This document shows positions 13,089 through 26,564 of a DNA stretch of 64,000 nt, piece by piece (position 1 is the first letter of the stretch; each line of letters opens with the position of its first letter). Both the position numbers and the translations under genes were made by a program. The stretch spans positions 1,674,001 through 1,738,000 of the forward strand of contig JAHRHY010000008.1 of NCBI GenBank assembly GCA_019671135.1, in the 5' to 3' direction. The notes under the pieces are model-generated. The model was given only the letters and a program-made list of their open reading frames with translations, ran no database searches and was not told the origin of the DNA. This stretch comes from Linnemannia hyalina. Its lineage: Eukaryota > Mortierellomycota > Mortierellomycetes > Mortierellales > Mortierellaceae.

Positions 13089-16000
13089 CTAGATGATAGG
13101 AGGCATGGCGCCCAACTCGAGGCCAGTCTGACCATGGGCTTGACTACGACGCTTGCGACCTCTCTGCTGCTGCTGTTGCTGTTGGTGGTGGCCATTAGGA
13201 GTTCCCTGCGGTTGTGAAATGTTGTAATTATTGTGGGCGGCGGAATTATTGATGCTGTTATGAGAGTTGTTGTAGTTGATTGTGGTGTAGTTGGCGTTGG
13301 TATTGTTGTTGTTGTTATTGTTGTTGTTGATGTTGTGATGGTGGTGGTGGTGGTCAGAGTCCTGGTGAGTTGTCAGCGACATTGACGCGGACTGGTGAAG
13401 AAGTGGTGGGCCTTGCAGTGACCCATAGGAAAACAATGCCGGCGAAGAATGGTGGTGATGATGGTGGTGATGGAGCTGAGACGATGACGACGACGACGGT
13501 GGATATGCATAAGGTCCAATTCCATTCGAGCTCAAGAATCCTGAACCTGTTACTCCAGAGGCACCACCAGGCTTGCCAAGCTTCTCGAGCAAGCTGTCGC
13601 GGATCTTGAACAGCCCGCTTGATTTCATCGCAGCACGGATCGCAGAGTTGTTGTAGCACGCCAAGTTGTTGACGCAGTTAGCGAAATGCTCGTACAACCC
13701 CAGAGGCGGCCAGAAGATGCCACCGCCTCCATGGAGCGTGAGCTCGTGGTTGTGGAAGAAGACCGCGCCCGTAGGATCTGGGAGCGCAGGTGGTGTCGAA
13801 GAGTTGGACAAAGACGACGATGATATGCTAGTGGGTCGTTGCTGTTGCAACTGGCGATGTCGGCGGTTGCCCTGATGGTGCTGCTGGTGTCGCTGTTGAC
13901 GATGCTGTGAGGCATAGGGACTGCCTGAAGGTGAAGGCGAGATACCCAAGGAATCGTACATCTCTCGGGAGTTGATCTGCTGGTTCATTCCGGACTGCGC
14001 CATAGTCCCAGACATTGTCGACAGTGGGAGCGAGAGGCTTGACGTGTTGGAGCAGGTGGGCGAGGTCGATCCAGAAAGAGGCGCAGGGATGCCGATCCGG
14101 TTGGTATCTGCGACATCGCTACCCGAGGACTCGTCTCCATGACGTTCGACAGAGACTTCCTCGGCATCCGTATCTCCTTCATCCGCCTTCAAGAGTCCCG
14201 ACTTGGCGTCCGACTCATCACTCTTGTCAGAGTCGCCAAAGTTGTCCAGAACCCCGTTCAGTGCAGACGAGACAGCTTCCAGTGCAAGCCGTTCCCGTTC
14301 TTGCTCCTGAGCCCGGATTTGAGCCTGCAATACTCGGTCTCTCTCCATACCATCCTGTCGAGCCTTCTCGGCCTGCCGCTGCTTCTCCTCGAACTTGCGC
14401 GACAGCTCCTCAACGCGTCGGAACAAGATCACAAGACCCTTGCAGATCACGGTAGCCGCATCCGTCTCGAGATTAGGATTCTTGTCGAACCACGACAATG
14501 CTGCCTCGGTTAGCCGGAGCTGGACTCCGACATCCTCGTCCCGACTGACAAGCGTTCCCTTATTCCGGACGGTGATGGACCCTTTCCTCGACAGGTCAAA
14601 GATCATCATCTTCTGCATCATCCCGTCCAGGACTCCAATCGCCCGGTTATAGCTCAGGTTCTCGGCCGCGGAGGTGACTCGGACCCTGGTCTTGTCCGTC
14701 AAGAACGCGCCTACCCAGTTCACCCAACCAGCCTCCCATAGGATCCTCATGTTCTCAGAGGTCATGAGTCGCTTGAGGTCCGTCAGGGTATGTGTGACCA
14801 AATCCGTGTGGGCCAAAGATCCAGTCAGTTCCAGAATCAGTCGAATCATGCTGGCGTAGGTAAGCTCGTCCGTGACCTTGGCTCCTCCGTTACTGGCAAG
14901 TGCGGTCGCCGAGGACATTGCCGGACTTGAGGTGGCGCTGTTGACAATCGAGGGTTCGGTTGGCAGAGCGTTCGTCTTAACAAAGGGCGTGTGGGCAGCG
15001 TTGGAGTGCATGTGTTTCTTTGCGGCAGGTCGTCCTGTCTCCACCTTCGACAATGTTGGAGATTCTAGAGACGCCGACCATGATCCGTTGATGTCAGAAC
15101 TGGCGGGTGTCGACGAGAGGACGCTGTCGGGTGTTGCCTCAAAACTGGGCGAGGGCAAGGATTGGCCAGGGGTGATGGGCGTAACAGGACTCATCGGCGT
15201 AATGACGATGGGCGGCCGCTGACTGACGTTGCTCTTCCTGTCTCCCGATTTTCTCCCACCTGCGGTTGACCCCTTCTCCTGCAAACGAAAGTTGGGATCG
15301 CAGCGGTAGCAGTTCTGGGCAAGACCCAGCAGGACTTGGATGACATCCATCGAAAGCGGGTACTTTTCCAGGGTAGACCGGATCAGGCCGATTCCAATAT
15401 TGGGCTTGTCCAGAGCAGCCTTGCCGGACTTGGTGTTGTCGCTCAACAGAATACCGATCATCTTCAGGACCAGAATGCGGAAATGTTCGTTGGGCGAGTC
15501 CAGCAGTCCGATCATAACCGTCACTCCCTCCAAGCCTGAGCCCAACAGGTCCACAAGGAAGTGGTCCGTCGTCATGCGCTTGAAGAGCATCTCAATGATG
15601 TCCCTACGGACTTCAAAAAGATCAAGATCCTCATGCCCAATGAACCCAATCAGCAAGCCCAGTTCCTGAACAGACATCCCGTCCATCATGGATTCCAGGG
15701 TCCACATCAAAAAAGGTCGAAGGTGTGCTGGGAGGGTCCTGAACAGCTGGAAAAGCGTGGTCATCCCGAACGACGCCCTCCAGAGCCGCATGTTCTCGGG
15801 TGACTCGACCAACAGATCCACCAACGTGCGGAGAATGTAGCTCTGGACAGAGTCAACGGTGCCAGGCAACAGTCGGAGGATCAGTTGGACACAGGGCATG
15901 CTTGAGAGAATGAGGTGTTCATCCTTGATCATGCCGTTGATCGCAATGTCGAACAGGACGCCAAAGTGGTCGATCGAGAGTTCCGAAGCGGTGTTGCTCA

Positions 16001-19000
16001 ACAGCTCGTACATCAACTCATAGCCATCCAGCTCGTTCTGGAACTGCGAAATGTTCTCGGGAGACTTGTAGAGCAAGTTAGAAATGACGCGGAGCCCAAC
16101 GAGCTGCAGGTGCGACGGACTCATCTCCAGGAACCGGAAACACAGCTGGATTCCTCCTACTTGACCGATTAGGTTCCTCATCGCGCAGGTCTTGTGGATG
16201 GTGATACCACCCTGGATGACACCGTGCACAAGATTTCTCTTCTGGCCACCTGTTGTAGATCCAAGGCTAGCACTAGAAATGTCGCTTGTTCCGGAAGCGG
16301 AGCCTTCCAGATCGCTCTTAAACTCTTCCGGGTCCAGGACGGCGATGACAGGGGTCTTGATGTCGTGAGACCTCCAAGAATCGGTCGAGGCGGGTCCCAA
16401 GTTGTACACCTTTTCGGCAGTCGCCTGGTCCCATTCCCCATGAAGGAAGTGGACTTTCCCTGCTTGCCCGCAAAAGAATCCGAGCGACGGTTCCTGTGTG
16501 CTTCCGTGCTGGGTCGACTGTTGTTGCTGAGTCTGCTGGTTTTGGGTACCCGAGGAGACCGAGGATGCGGAGGTGATAGGTGCCGAATGCTGAGCAATTT
16601 CGTAAGGATGAGTAACGCCCGATGACATTGTGGACGAGTTGCCGTCGTTGAGCGCTGGAGAACTGGGTATAAAAGTTGACATGCTGTTACGTCCCTTCCT
16701 GCCAAGGACGCCAATCATTCCTCCGTCTTTGTCTTGCCGGCGCTGGTTGAAGGTCCCGTACGATTGAATCACGCAGCCATCGACCATCAGCTTCATCGTC
16801 TTGTGGTGAACGAAGACGACGTGGTGCCAGATACCTGTCTCTGCAAAATCGAAGCGATCAAACACAAAGTCCTCCGGAGGCGACGGGAAGTGCTGTGTTC
16901 GTACGCAGAGACAGTATCGGTTCGACTGATCCAGCGACTTGAAGTAGAGCTCAAAGATGGTCCTGCTGCCGTTTTCCTCTTCGTAGCAAAAAAGACCCGT
17001 CTCTTTCTCGAGGAACGCCGTTACTTTGACCCACACGCTCACGGTGTATCCACCCTTGGCCGCCACGGCCTTCTCGACCGTTCCTGGATGTGTTGTCAGA
17101 CTGGCGTTGATTCCGTTGAAGTTGAAGTAGGCTGGCGGGTCGACCCTCTCCGAAATCTTCTCGATCGCGTACATCATTTGCTGTTCCATCTCTCCAATGA
17201 ACAATGGGTTGAACTGGATGCCGGTAAAAGTGCTTGCCCCTGTACCCTGGAGCCTTCCACCTGGTCTCCTGCCTGTATACGGTGTCACAGCGCCTGCGGA
17301 TTCTGAGCGCGGCCGGCCAGAAGAGTTCCTCCTAGATCCAGATGACTTCTCAAAGGTCGTCGGCAACTCTGGAAGAGGTCCCAACGAGTCACGCATGGCG
17401 CCTGAACGGGTCGACACGATCTGGGCGGAGTCGGCAGTCAAGCGGAAGAATATGTCCAAAGGATCGTAAACGGCATCAAAGAGCAACCGAACATCCTCGA
17501 CGGAAATGTCGTAAGCACCCAAGGCCGGGACAAGGTCGACGTATGGTGGATCTGTAGCCCTAGGAAGGTATGGGTATCCAGGCGGGTTCATCCCGAGACC
17601 GTGCTGCTGCCGACCTCTCCTGAACAGCATCTGAAGCATGAACCGAAGACCATGGTTGCTCCCGAGCAGCTCCTTGTTCCTCGGGGTGACCTCCATGAGC
17701 AGCATCAAAAGGTTGAAGTAGTCAGTCGCCAGCTTTGGGTTATTACACTCGACGATCCGATCAAGGAGGCGTAGCGTCATCCTGGCTGCATCCGCATCTC
17801 GAAACACGATTCCTGCAAGTTGCTTGAACGCAAGTCTCTCCGAAGGAATCACAGACTGGAACCCCAGGTTGGTCGTGTTCAATCCAAAGCCACCAAGATT
17901 ACGAGAGTTACTCCGCTTGCGATTGGTGACACCGCCTTTGCCCTTGGCTGGTTGACTGGGTGGGTTACTGGGAGAAGCCATAGGTCCGGATGGGCTGTAT
18001 TCGCCAATGTAGCCCTCATGGCCGGAGAGTGACGTCGTCGAGTTGCCGTTGCGCTGAAGGTGCATGCTCCCCCTGCGAGACGAGCCATCGTCAGAAGGAT
18101 CGAATGGTTCTATCAATTGGGGTATATATCCCGTGCCCTCAGTCTGCTCCTGGGCAGAGGACACTGAGATGTGAGGTGGGGCGGCACTTGACCAAGGCGA
18201 GATTCCAAAAATGCTGTAACGATTGTTGCTACTCGATGTGGCTCCAGTGTTGCCGGAAACAGTTGATGAGGCGGTGGAAGAGCCCAGGGCAGGCGAAGGA
18301 ACGGTGGGGATTCCCGTGGCCGAAAATTCGGTATTCTCCTCCAGGTAGACGCTGCTGGGTCGTGAGGGGGTACCGCGTCCATTCGTCTGATAGGCCAACG
18401 ATGCTCCCTGGCGGTCAGTCCTTAGGTGGGGTGGTGGAGATGTTGGAACCCTAAACGAGTTTCTCTCGCCGACCTTTCGAGGGCTCGTGAAAGGAAGAGC
18501 GGCATGGAATAGCATCTGAGGGTCCAAGAGTCCTGCAATGAATGGCCAGATTTCCGTGCAGTAAATCGAGCTGTCTGATTCCACGTGTGGGCGCGACTTT
18601 GCTGACATGACATTCCCGACTGTAGCGACTTCCAGTACAATCTCACAGCACACCCTACATAATAAATGTGAAATCAAAGTTAGAAATCACGCCAACGTTG
18701 AAGACTCTAGCATTTCAAAGTGAGAGGGATAAAAAGCCGGCCTTACTTGTCAAGAGGGCGGCAAGAGTCCAGAACGATCTCAAGGAATCCGTCATATCCA
18801 AAACTATCGCCGAGCAAAGCCTTCGTCCCCTCATATCCAGCAAAAAAGTCACCGATGGCGACCAAGGCTGCCGTGGCGATATCCGGGTGTTGGGCGCTCT
18901 ATGTCAGTTTTGTAACCAATGAAAAGGCGAATTGTTAGCTATATGAAACGCCGAACAAAAAATACACTGCCGATGACCAATGCGACATAAAACCATAGTG

Positions 19001-22000
19001 AACACTTACGCTCAGAACACTCAAAATAATTTGCATGCCACAGGCTTCGCCAAAAGCAAGCTTGGTGTCGCCACTCTTCCGAAAGACGAGCGAGACAGTC
19101 GCGCAGATCTTAGTGTACAGGTAGGCCAGCAATGCGTGCGCCTGATCCAGCTGTAGTTCCGGTTGCACTTGAAGAAAGGTCTGGTTGTACTTGCTTGTGA
19201 ACTTTGTCGCCTCGCTCTGCCTTCGCAGCTCTTCAATGCCAGAGAGTGTCGACTTAAGCAAGGTGATGATCCAGGTAACGACTGAGCTGTGGTCGATGTC
19301 CTGAAGAACCAACTCGCGGAACAGCCAAAGCGCAAGGTCTGAGATCACAATGTCGGAACGGAAACAGTCTTGGCAGAGGTTGGAGTTCGCTAATGATGCT
19401 GCGTACGTCGTAGCGATCTCTGTCGAGTTGTGGCCATGACGACAGGATCGCTTCTCCAAAAGAATCGCGCTCGTCAGCGTCTCGAATCCCTGCAAATGGT
19501 CAAACACAACCACGCTGTTGCTCATGCCCTTCAAAACCAGGCCGAGAGTGTGTAGTGTCAAGAGTCTTTGCTCGGTGTGAACACAGTCCCTCAGCTCCTG
19601 CTCCTGCTCGTCGTTGTGACTTCCTGGTGGTAGCGAGGTGCTCTTCCGTTGGCTATCAAGCATCCGACGAACGATCTGTTGGTATATGCTGGCAAACTTC
19701 TCCTCGACCGGCACGCCTCTTGCGACCATGTCGGCCACGATCCTGCCAACAGACCGGAGCACGATGTTGATCATGATGGACGAGTCGTCAGGGAAGCTGA
19801 CCTCCATCAGCAACCGCGACATTTCCTAAGAAAACATTCCAGGTAGATAAACGGTCAGTAAAATGAGAGTTGTACAGTCATTAGACATCTTCCCATAAGT
19901 TTGCAAAAAGCGTGGACTTACATAGAGGATGTAAGCGTTGTCCTGGATCAGCATCACAGACATGTACTCCAGCAACCTCGTGACTGCAATCGCGTACTGG
20001 TAGACCGGCGATCCATTCTCGATAGTCTCCGCTAGGACGGCCGTATCCTCTGACACCACAAAACTGTCAAAGTATGTCAATCCAGTAAATACTACGCTTT
20101 TGGCATTGGCATGTTGCATGTCCAGCCCTAACCGACGACCCAGTTCCCACTGTGCTCCCCGCAACGTCCCACTGGTTGGTCTAACAACGAGGGCTTCCCG
20201 AAGCAACCCAATTACGCCATCAATTTCCCCACACCGCCACGCTGCCACTGCATTCAGAGCGTTGAGGGAAATCAGGTCCTGGATCGAGTACAAAGCCTGC
20301 TGGCGAATGTCGAGTTGCTTGGACTCCAGCATGAGTCTAAAGAGAAAGTGGAAGGCATCCGTGTTTTGTACCATGTCTCTTGCTGATCCGTCCAAGGCGA
20401 GGTCAAAGAAAACGGCCAACAGCGACTTCAACAGAAGAGACCTCTTGCTCGTCCCGCCCGCCATCATAGGAACCGATCCAGAAAATGATGACTCCGCAAT
20501 GCCCGACAACTCTCTCCGTCTGGATTCTGCTGCCAAAGATTCTATGCTTGAGGGCTCCTGGACAACTGGTGTAGACTCGGACTCAGTTGGTTTTGTACCT
20601 CCGCTTGGGACCACGATCTCGTCAAAGACCTTGAGAAGTGTCGAAAAACCATCCATCAATCTGAATTCCAGCTGGTTTGCCGAGTTCTGAAACAGGACCT
20701 TGCATACCGTCTCCATGATGTCGATTTTGGTCGCTAGCCGAGTTCCTGTTGATATTGAGTGTTTTGCCGCCTTTTTGGAGATGCTGACGTTTTGTTGAGC
20801 CGAAGAGCTGTCACCAAGGATGGTCATCAGCGACCGCAACGCGCCTTGTGTCCGCATAAACTCCTAGTAAGCAATGGACATGATAGAACATCAGTTAATT
20901 CGCCCTTATTCAGTGCACAGTGTCCATGCTCGCATGTCATAGATCGCAAAATGTTACCTTGAGGACGTTATCGGGCTGACTCTTTCTCATATACTCTTCT
21001 TCCTGCGCCAGCTCAACCGCCGCTCCTCTAGTCGCCTTTGACACCTCCGAGTAGATCCTTTCATCCGAATTACGACGAGCTTCGAGTGCCGGCCTCATTG
21101 CGACGCGAAAATCCGGGTTGGACATCATCTTCTTCAGCGAAATCCGTTTCTCCAGCTTTGACGATCCGCCTGATGCAGGTCCTGATCCTTTGCTAGTCGG
21201 GTCGGGTAGCTGTAGGAGTGTCGGGTGTGTTGTCAAAGTGGGCGGCTCCGGAGACTCCGGGGGTTCTGGAGGTTGTGATGGCTCTTTTAGTTCCGGTGAG
21301 CCTTCCTTCTCAAAGTCTGCGCCATCCTGTCCGACAAGTTGGGAATAATACGCAATTGTGAACTGGATTTGCTCCTCGTTGGGTATATAGTGTCGCTCCG
21401 TGTTTGTCGTTCCGGTCTCATCGTGCCCCATGCCCAGAATACCTAGGCCATCCTGATCCTTGAGCTGTGGGAATATCTTTCCGAGTTCCTGAACAAAGAT
21501 CCCTCTGACTTCGCTAATCGCCTGCGAAACCCGGTCTATGCTAGTCATGGTTTTAAACGAGGAGGCATTGCTTTGTCGGCGCGGAGAGTCGAAAGGTGAG
21601 GATCCTCTTGAAAGATGTCGGTCCATGATTAATGATTTTGGACGGGGAGGGAGGGATGAATGCTGAGAAAGCTGCTGAATTGGACGTGCCAATTGGACAG
21701 AGGAGCGAGAGAGGATTGACTTTGGGCTGAAGCCGAAGGCCGTGACTGGAGCCCTGGCTAGAGGCGATAGCAAGGGGCTGGAGATGGGTGTTGCTGGTCC
21801 TGGTGTGACAAGCGCCAAATCTGCAACGTCGGGATGGTCATCATTGAACTCTAGAAGGTGGTTGACGGTCCGGACGACTTCCTGCGTGAGCTCTGGGTTG
21901 TCCGCGATCAACAACCGCAAAATCTTCTTGTACCCTTCTAGCTTGGCTGTAGTAGTACAGAGAGACATGTATGTGCGATTTAGGTCAGCCAATTAGTGTT

Positions 22001-23664
22001 GTCTTTTGCCATAGGTGACTAATAAAAGATAGAGACAAGCAAAGCCCAAGAGCTCATAATACACATACCAATTTCAATCTTGTTGCGGTCACTCTCGCCG
22101 ATGGTTGCAACGATGCGGAGGAGTAGAACCTTACTCTCTGGGGATCCTGGTTTCTCCAGCAATGCCAGCAGCCGAGAAATAAAGTCGGGTGCCTCTACCG
22201 CTTGACGTCGATACTTTTCCTCCTATGAAGTAGGGAAAAAAATGCCAAGCCATATTAGAATAAGGCTCAGATACAGGGCTGTTGCTCAAGAAACTGATAT
22301 TTCCTGCGATGAATCGATCAAAAAAAAGGTACGCACCTTCAGGATAAGACTGATCAACACAAGTGACTTGTTCAACGGTTCCTGCATACAATTCGCCTGA
22401 TCAGCTTTCTTCAGACAAAACTCTCTATTGTTGTGACAAAGAAACAGTAATCAAGTAGACGGATTAGAGATACTTTTGCCTTGAGTGTGAAAAAAAAACA
22501 TTGCTACAGGCTGTCCTTGTCCGCATGCTGGCTTTTCGATGTCCTACTGGTGTACCTTTCAATGGAGTTGAATAGGGTGATCATGACCTCGGAGCAATCG
22601 CTATAGATCCTTTCGATTGACATTTCCGTCTGCTCCAGCTCTGCCTGAGCGACAACCTCCCGATATGCCTCGTCGAATGTGTCCAAGAATACATTGAGTT
22701 TTTGGGCTACGCTCTGGACATCACTGTTACGGATCAAAAGATGAAAGGAGATAGGGAATTAGTAAAAAACGGTATTGTTTATCGCAGATAAAAGAGAGAG
22801 GATGGTGCCTGCAATGAAATACTTGTTCGTGTTGTGAAGAAGTGCTAAGGTTGGCTGGTGTATCGATCCACATCGCCTTGTCAAAATCCCGTTGCCTGTC
22901 AAGCACCAAGTCGAAGTATTTCTGATCAGTTCCTGAACACAACAAGGGCTCCTACCGCAAACTCCACGGTAATGTAGTTTGTGTCCAGGTGTCTGGCCCT
23001 TTTAGTTGCTCTTGAGGATGGCTCTCTAGTCGTGAGCTCTTTGCTTTTTTTTTTCTTTCCTGTCCTTGACATTTCCTTGTTCCCTGCAGCGGAAACGTCG
23101 AACAGAGACAGAACTAAACGTGGTACTGCGAATCGCTCCGAGCCTCTCCTCCCCCCCGCACACACTTCCTGCTGGTCTGCCACAATTAATTGCTCCCTTG
23201 TGCCCTATATAGTGTTTGGAAGCTTGATCTTTTGGAGCACTTGCCTTTTGTCGACACCGATATACTCCTGCCAAGTCCTTTGAATCCGTCTGTATGTCTT
23301 GTGGGAGGCCCATTTTTGGCGGACACTCTTCATGCTGAAGGATCCTGATGCATGCGCTGGCTGGCTGTAGGGCGGTCTATTTCTAGTTGTCGAGGGGGGG
23401 ATCAGTTGAATGCGAAGCTCCTGTCTCTTTGGTTTGTCGAATAATAAGACCGATGGTTTTTGTGGCCGATCCTTTTCTTTAATTGTTCTCTCGTTGCGAT
23501 GGAAGAAATGAAAAAAAACAACTAGCACAAGACAAATAAGAAGAGGAACCACCCGGGTTGGAGGTTAACATTTTTTGCTGTATGCTTTCTCTTATGACAA
23601 TTGGTACCGATGTTTCTGCGGTTGTCCTCGTTGTAGGCGAATCCTGTGGAGACATCGGTGTCAT
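13089..23664 (-). CDS. Neurobeachin-like alpha-solenoid/ConA-like protein lacking BEACH, 3119 aa
   Basis: Minus-strand exons: 23664-23553, 23476-23241, 22992-22956, 22932-22823, 22713-22556, 22424-22337, 22222-22069, 21946-20958, 20863-19922, 19825-19010, 18898-18747, 18654-13089; phases agree throughout and sum to 3119 codons plus stop. The protein is mostly helical repeat. A ConA-like lectin module (residues about 1770-2010: GGYTVSVWVKV, GIWHHVVFVHH, LMVDG) is followed by a DUF4704-type armadillo block (about 2070-2270). This is the order found in neurobeachin and LRBA scaffolds of membrane traffic. After a short charged coiled coil the chain ends in Ser, His, Asn and Gln homopolymers; no PH-BEACH or WD40 repeats follow. 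The first four exons, especially the 37-nt third, are the least certain; an alternative frame in 22932-22823 is also spliceable. Confidence 0.75.
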
Positions 23665-24721
23665 TGGTGAAGAAGGAGTGCCATGTTGCCATAAGCTGTG
23701 TGTGTCTGTATGCGTCTGCAGGGTTTATTTACTTGTGTTTAGAACGCCTCGTGTCGACCGCCGAGTGTATGTGTGTGTGAGAGAGAGAGAGAGAGAGGAG
23801 AGAGAGAGTGAGAGAGTCGTTAATGAAAGGGAGGTTGGGAGGCTGGCGTAAGAACTCTTGTTGATGATGACCCAAAAATAAGATAAAGAGAGAAAGAAGA
23901 GGTGACTGATGGTTGAAAGAGAAGGAGAGAGTGTGTGTGTGGAAGGAGAGAGAGGCAAGGGACAAGGGCAGGGATATTAAATAAGAAAAAGGGCGCGGAA
24001 GGAGGGGCGGGGGGACAAAGGGGGGATAAAAATCTCTGTCTCAAAAATGGGACTTGTGCACATGCATGTTCCCAATCCATTCCCTCCCTCCCTCCCTCCC
24101 TCCCCTGTCAATAGCATCTCTCTTCCTTATACCTTTCTACCTCCTTTGGCTTGCTTATCACAGTTGTCCTTCACCAGGGTTGCCCGTTCGAGCAGCAGGA
24201 GGAGTGAAATAGAGTGAGTGTTACCCGAGGTTATTTTTTTCTTCTTTGATCAATTATTATTTTAGCTCCCTCTTGCCAGACAAAACAATGTGATCGAGGA
24301 TGGACCTTGGGATCATACCAACATCAAAATTTAAGACACAGGGTGATGGTGCCTAGACGGGGATCGACCTTCCGATGCTCGTCGATCATTCTTTGGGTGA
24401 GAGAGAGGGGGGTACCACTTCTTTCACTCGTGTCTATCCCCCAAATGAACTCCTATATCCTTTATGCACACAAAAAAAGAAATGGAAGCGTTGGAAATCG
24501 AAAAACGGTTCGGGCTTTCTTTTTCGTCTTTATTTTTTACTTGTGCTGTGTCTCTATTTGAATTGGTACATCCAATTGTCACTGGTATCCCCAAGCAAAA
24601 GCAAGTCGACGATATGTCCTCCCCCCTCTTCCTCCCTGCAGAAACAAGTCGACCGAAAGGATGGAAAGGCAAGAATAAATGAGCCTTCTCACCAGTCACA
24701 CATGTCTTTATTACACTATTG
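23665..24721. other. Intergenic, low complexity
   Basis: Carries a GA array (about 23778-23820) and a short CCCT tandem array (about 24080-24102). It is the promoter side of the neurobeachin-like gene and the 3' side of the coiled-coil gene, which run in the same direction. No supported gene seen. Confidence 0.6.
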
Positions 24722-26231
24722 CTACTGTTGATCGTCGCTCCCGTCGTTGTTCGAAACATGGTTGATGTAGTCCGATAGCGGTCCTGCACTCGGCGTCTGC
24801 TGGGCCATCGGTCTGCCACTGAATAGCGCCTCTGCCACAATATCAACCGTCAACTCATTCAACCTATGTTTACACACATAGAACACCAGTAGGAGTAAGA
24901 ACACAGCTACCAATCGACATAACGCAACATAAAAATTTGTTGGTAACAATTATGCTTACCATGTCTGGAGTTCAGGCGTCAAAAGTGGTTCGTCTGACGC
25001 ATTGCACAGATCCTTGACCGTTCCAAAGTGCTCCTCCACACGTCCCTTGAACCCGGTGTACTTTGTCCCCGCTTGATTGATGCATTGCTACGACATATAG
25101 AACACAATATTAATTAGTCGAGTATATAATAAAATGGGGAATGCAACATTCCACTCCTATGACCATAAAATTAAAAAAAAATAGTTCATTCACTTACGTA
25201 GAGCAATGCTATTTGATGGGCAATGAACTTGTGGTTGGTGAGGCGGATATCGTTTTGGAGTTGGATAGCAATCGACACCAGCTGGTTGATACTCGACATT
25301 TGACGAAGATGGGCTATTGTTTAAACAGCGCAAGAAGGTTAACAACGGCCTCTTCCCGTTGGATTCCTGCCAAGCAGCAATCGTTTTCCTGCAGGCGAGA
25401 CAATTGAAAGTTATCCATACCTTCCATGAAGCTGCTAGATGTCATGACAGGATCTACACCCAAATGCTCCGAGGCCTTGGGAAACATTGCTGCCAATCCT
25501 GTCCTGTCCATGTATCGCTATGTATATAAACAAAATAAAACCGCATGAGTTGCGGTGTAGGTGTGGGTGCAAATTGGTCCATCACATTCCACGTCAACAT
25601 GTGATCCATCCAACACAAGTCAATATACTACTTACCCGGAGCAGAGTCTGTCCTGTCGTGTTCTCGAGTCGATCCGCCTTGCCATTCTCAAGCTCGAATG
25701 TATACAACGTTTGTTCCAGATGTGACACTGTCTTCTCCAACTCTGCAAGGATCTCCTCTTGCTATGGTAGTAATACAAGTAATGAAGTGGAGGTCAGTGT
25801 CCTGTCTTGTCCTACTGTGCATGCTTGACATATTCGTTTAGCAATTGGTTTTTGTGCACTATAAACAGGGCAGTGCAACGCGTTTTTTCATACTTTTCCA
25901 ACGGTCTCTATCCTGGTGACAAACATTTCGATCCGACTCAATTCGTTCAGTATCTTGAGACCCAGGCGTTTATGTTTGTTGGCAGAGTTGGGATGAATCG
26001 GATTGTTGATGTGAATCGGCACTATTTGTTCAAGAGTAAAGAAAGAGAGGATGTCAGGTTCTCCGCATCGTTCAGCTGTATTGTGAATGCATTGAATTGG
26101 GTTGTTGGAAAAAGGGGGAGGCGAGTGGATGAAGAATGGTGGTTTGGGACAGGTGTCTGATGTTTACCCTCGAGGATTTCTGTGAGGGGGGTGATGTTGA
26201 TCAGGGGAGGTGTCCCGAGTAGCTTGGCCAT
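24722..26231 (-). CDS. Unknown coiled-coil protein, 266 aa
   Basis: I do not recognise the family. Seven exons on the minus strand (26231-26168, 26021-25894, 25761-25636, 25517-25421, 25313-25198, 25087-24960, 24863-24722) join in phase to 267 codons including stop. The N-terminus is MAKLLGTPPLINITPLTEI. Exon 3 encodes a strong heptad-like helix (EEILAELEKTVSHLEQTLY). A second helical stretch follows around SINQLVSIAIQLQNDIRL, then a mixed C-terminal part ending NNDGSDDQQ. No membrane segment or signal peptide is seen, so a cytosolic or nuclear subunit of a larger complex is likely. The start lies 333 bp downstream of the subtilase stop, in tandem orientation. The clean splice phases make it a real gene despite unknown function. 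Confidence 0.7.
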
Positions 26232-26564
26232 CTTGGTGGGAGTGGTGTGGATGAGGGGAGGAGATGAAGAAGGTGTTGAGTGGCTTTGGGGCAGCTGTGG
26301 GATGATGTGGATGTGTGTCAGTGTGAGCGTGAAGAGACTGAATAGAAAGCAGAGAATCAAAGGGGGCTGTGAAATAATAATAGGGACAAGAAATCCAAAG
26401 CGAGTAAGCCCATTGGAGTGCCGGTCACTTCCACGCCGTGTGGCCTGTGCGCAGAAAAGTAATCAGACATGCGCCATCAGAAATAAAACCTGGTGGACGA
26501 TCACTAACAGTTGTTCATCTTTGATTTGCGTTTATCAAGAATGGCCATAATGATTACTACCTAT
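26232..26564. other. Intergenic between tandem minus-strand genes
   Basis: Contains the 3' UTR of the subtilase and the promoter of the coiled-coil gene. No ORF or repeat of note. Confidence 0.6.

Noticed and set aside
23725..24080. Minus-strand frames rich in Ser, Leu and Pro
   Set aside because: Generated by the GA microsatellite and purine-rich flank; no conserved motif or splice support.
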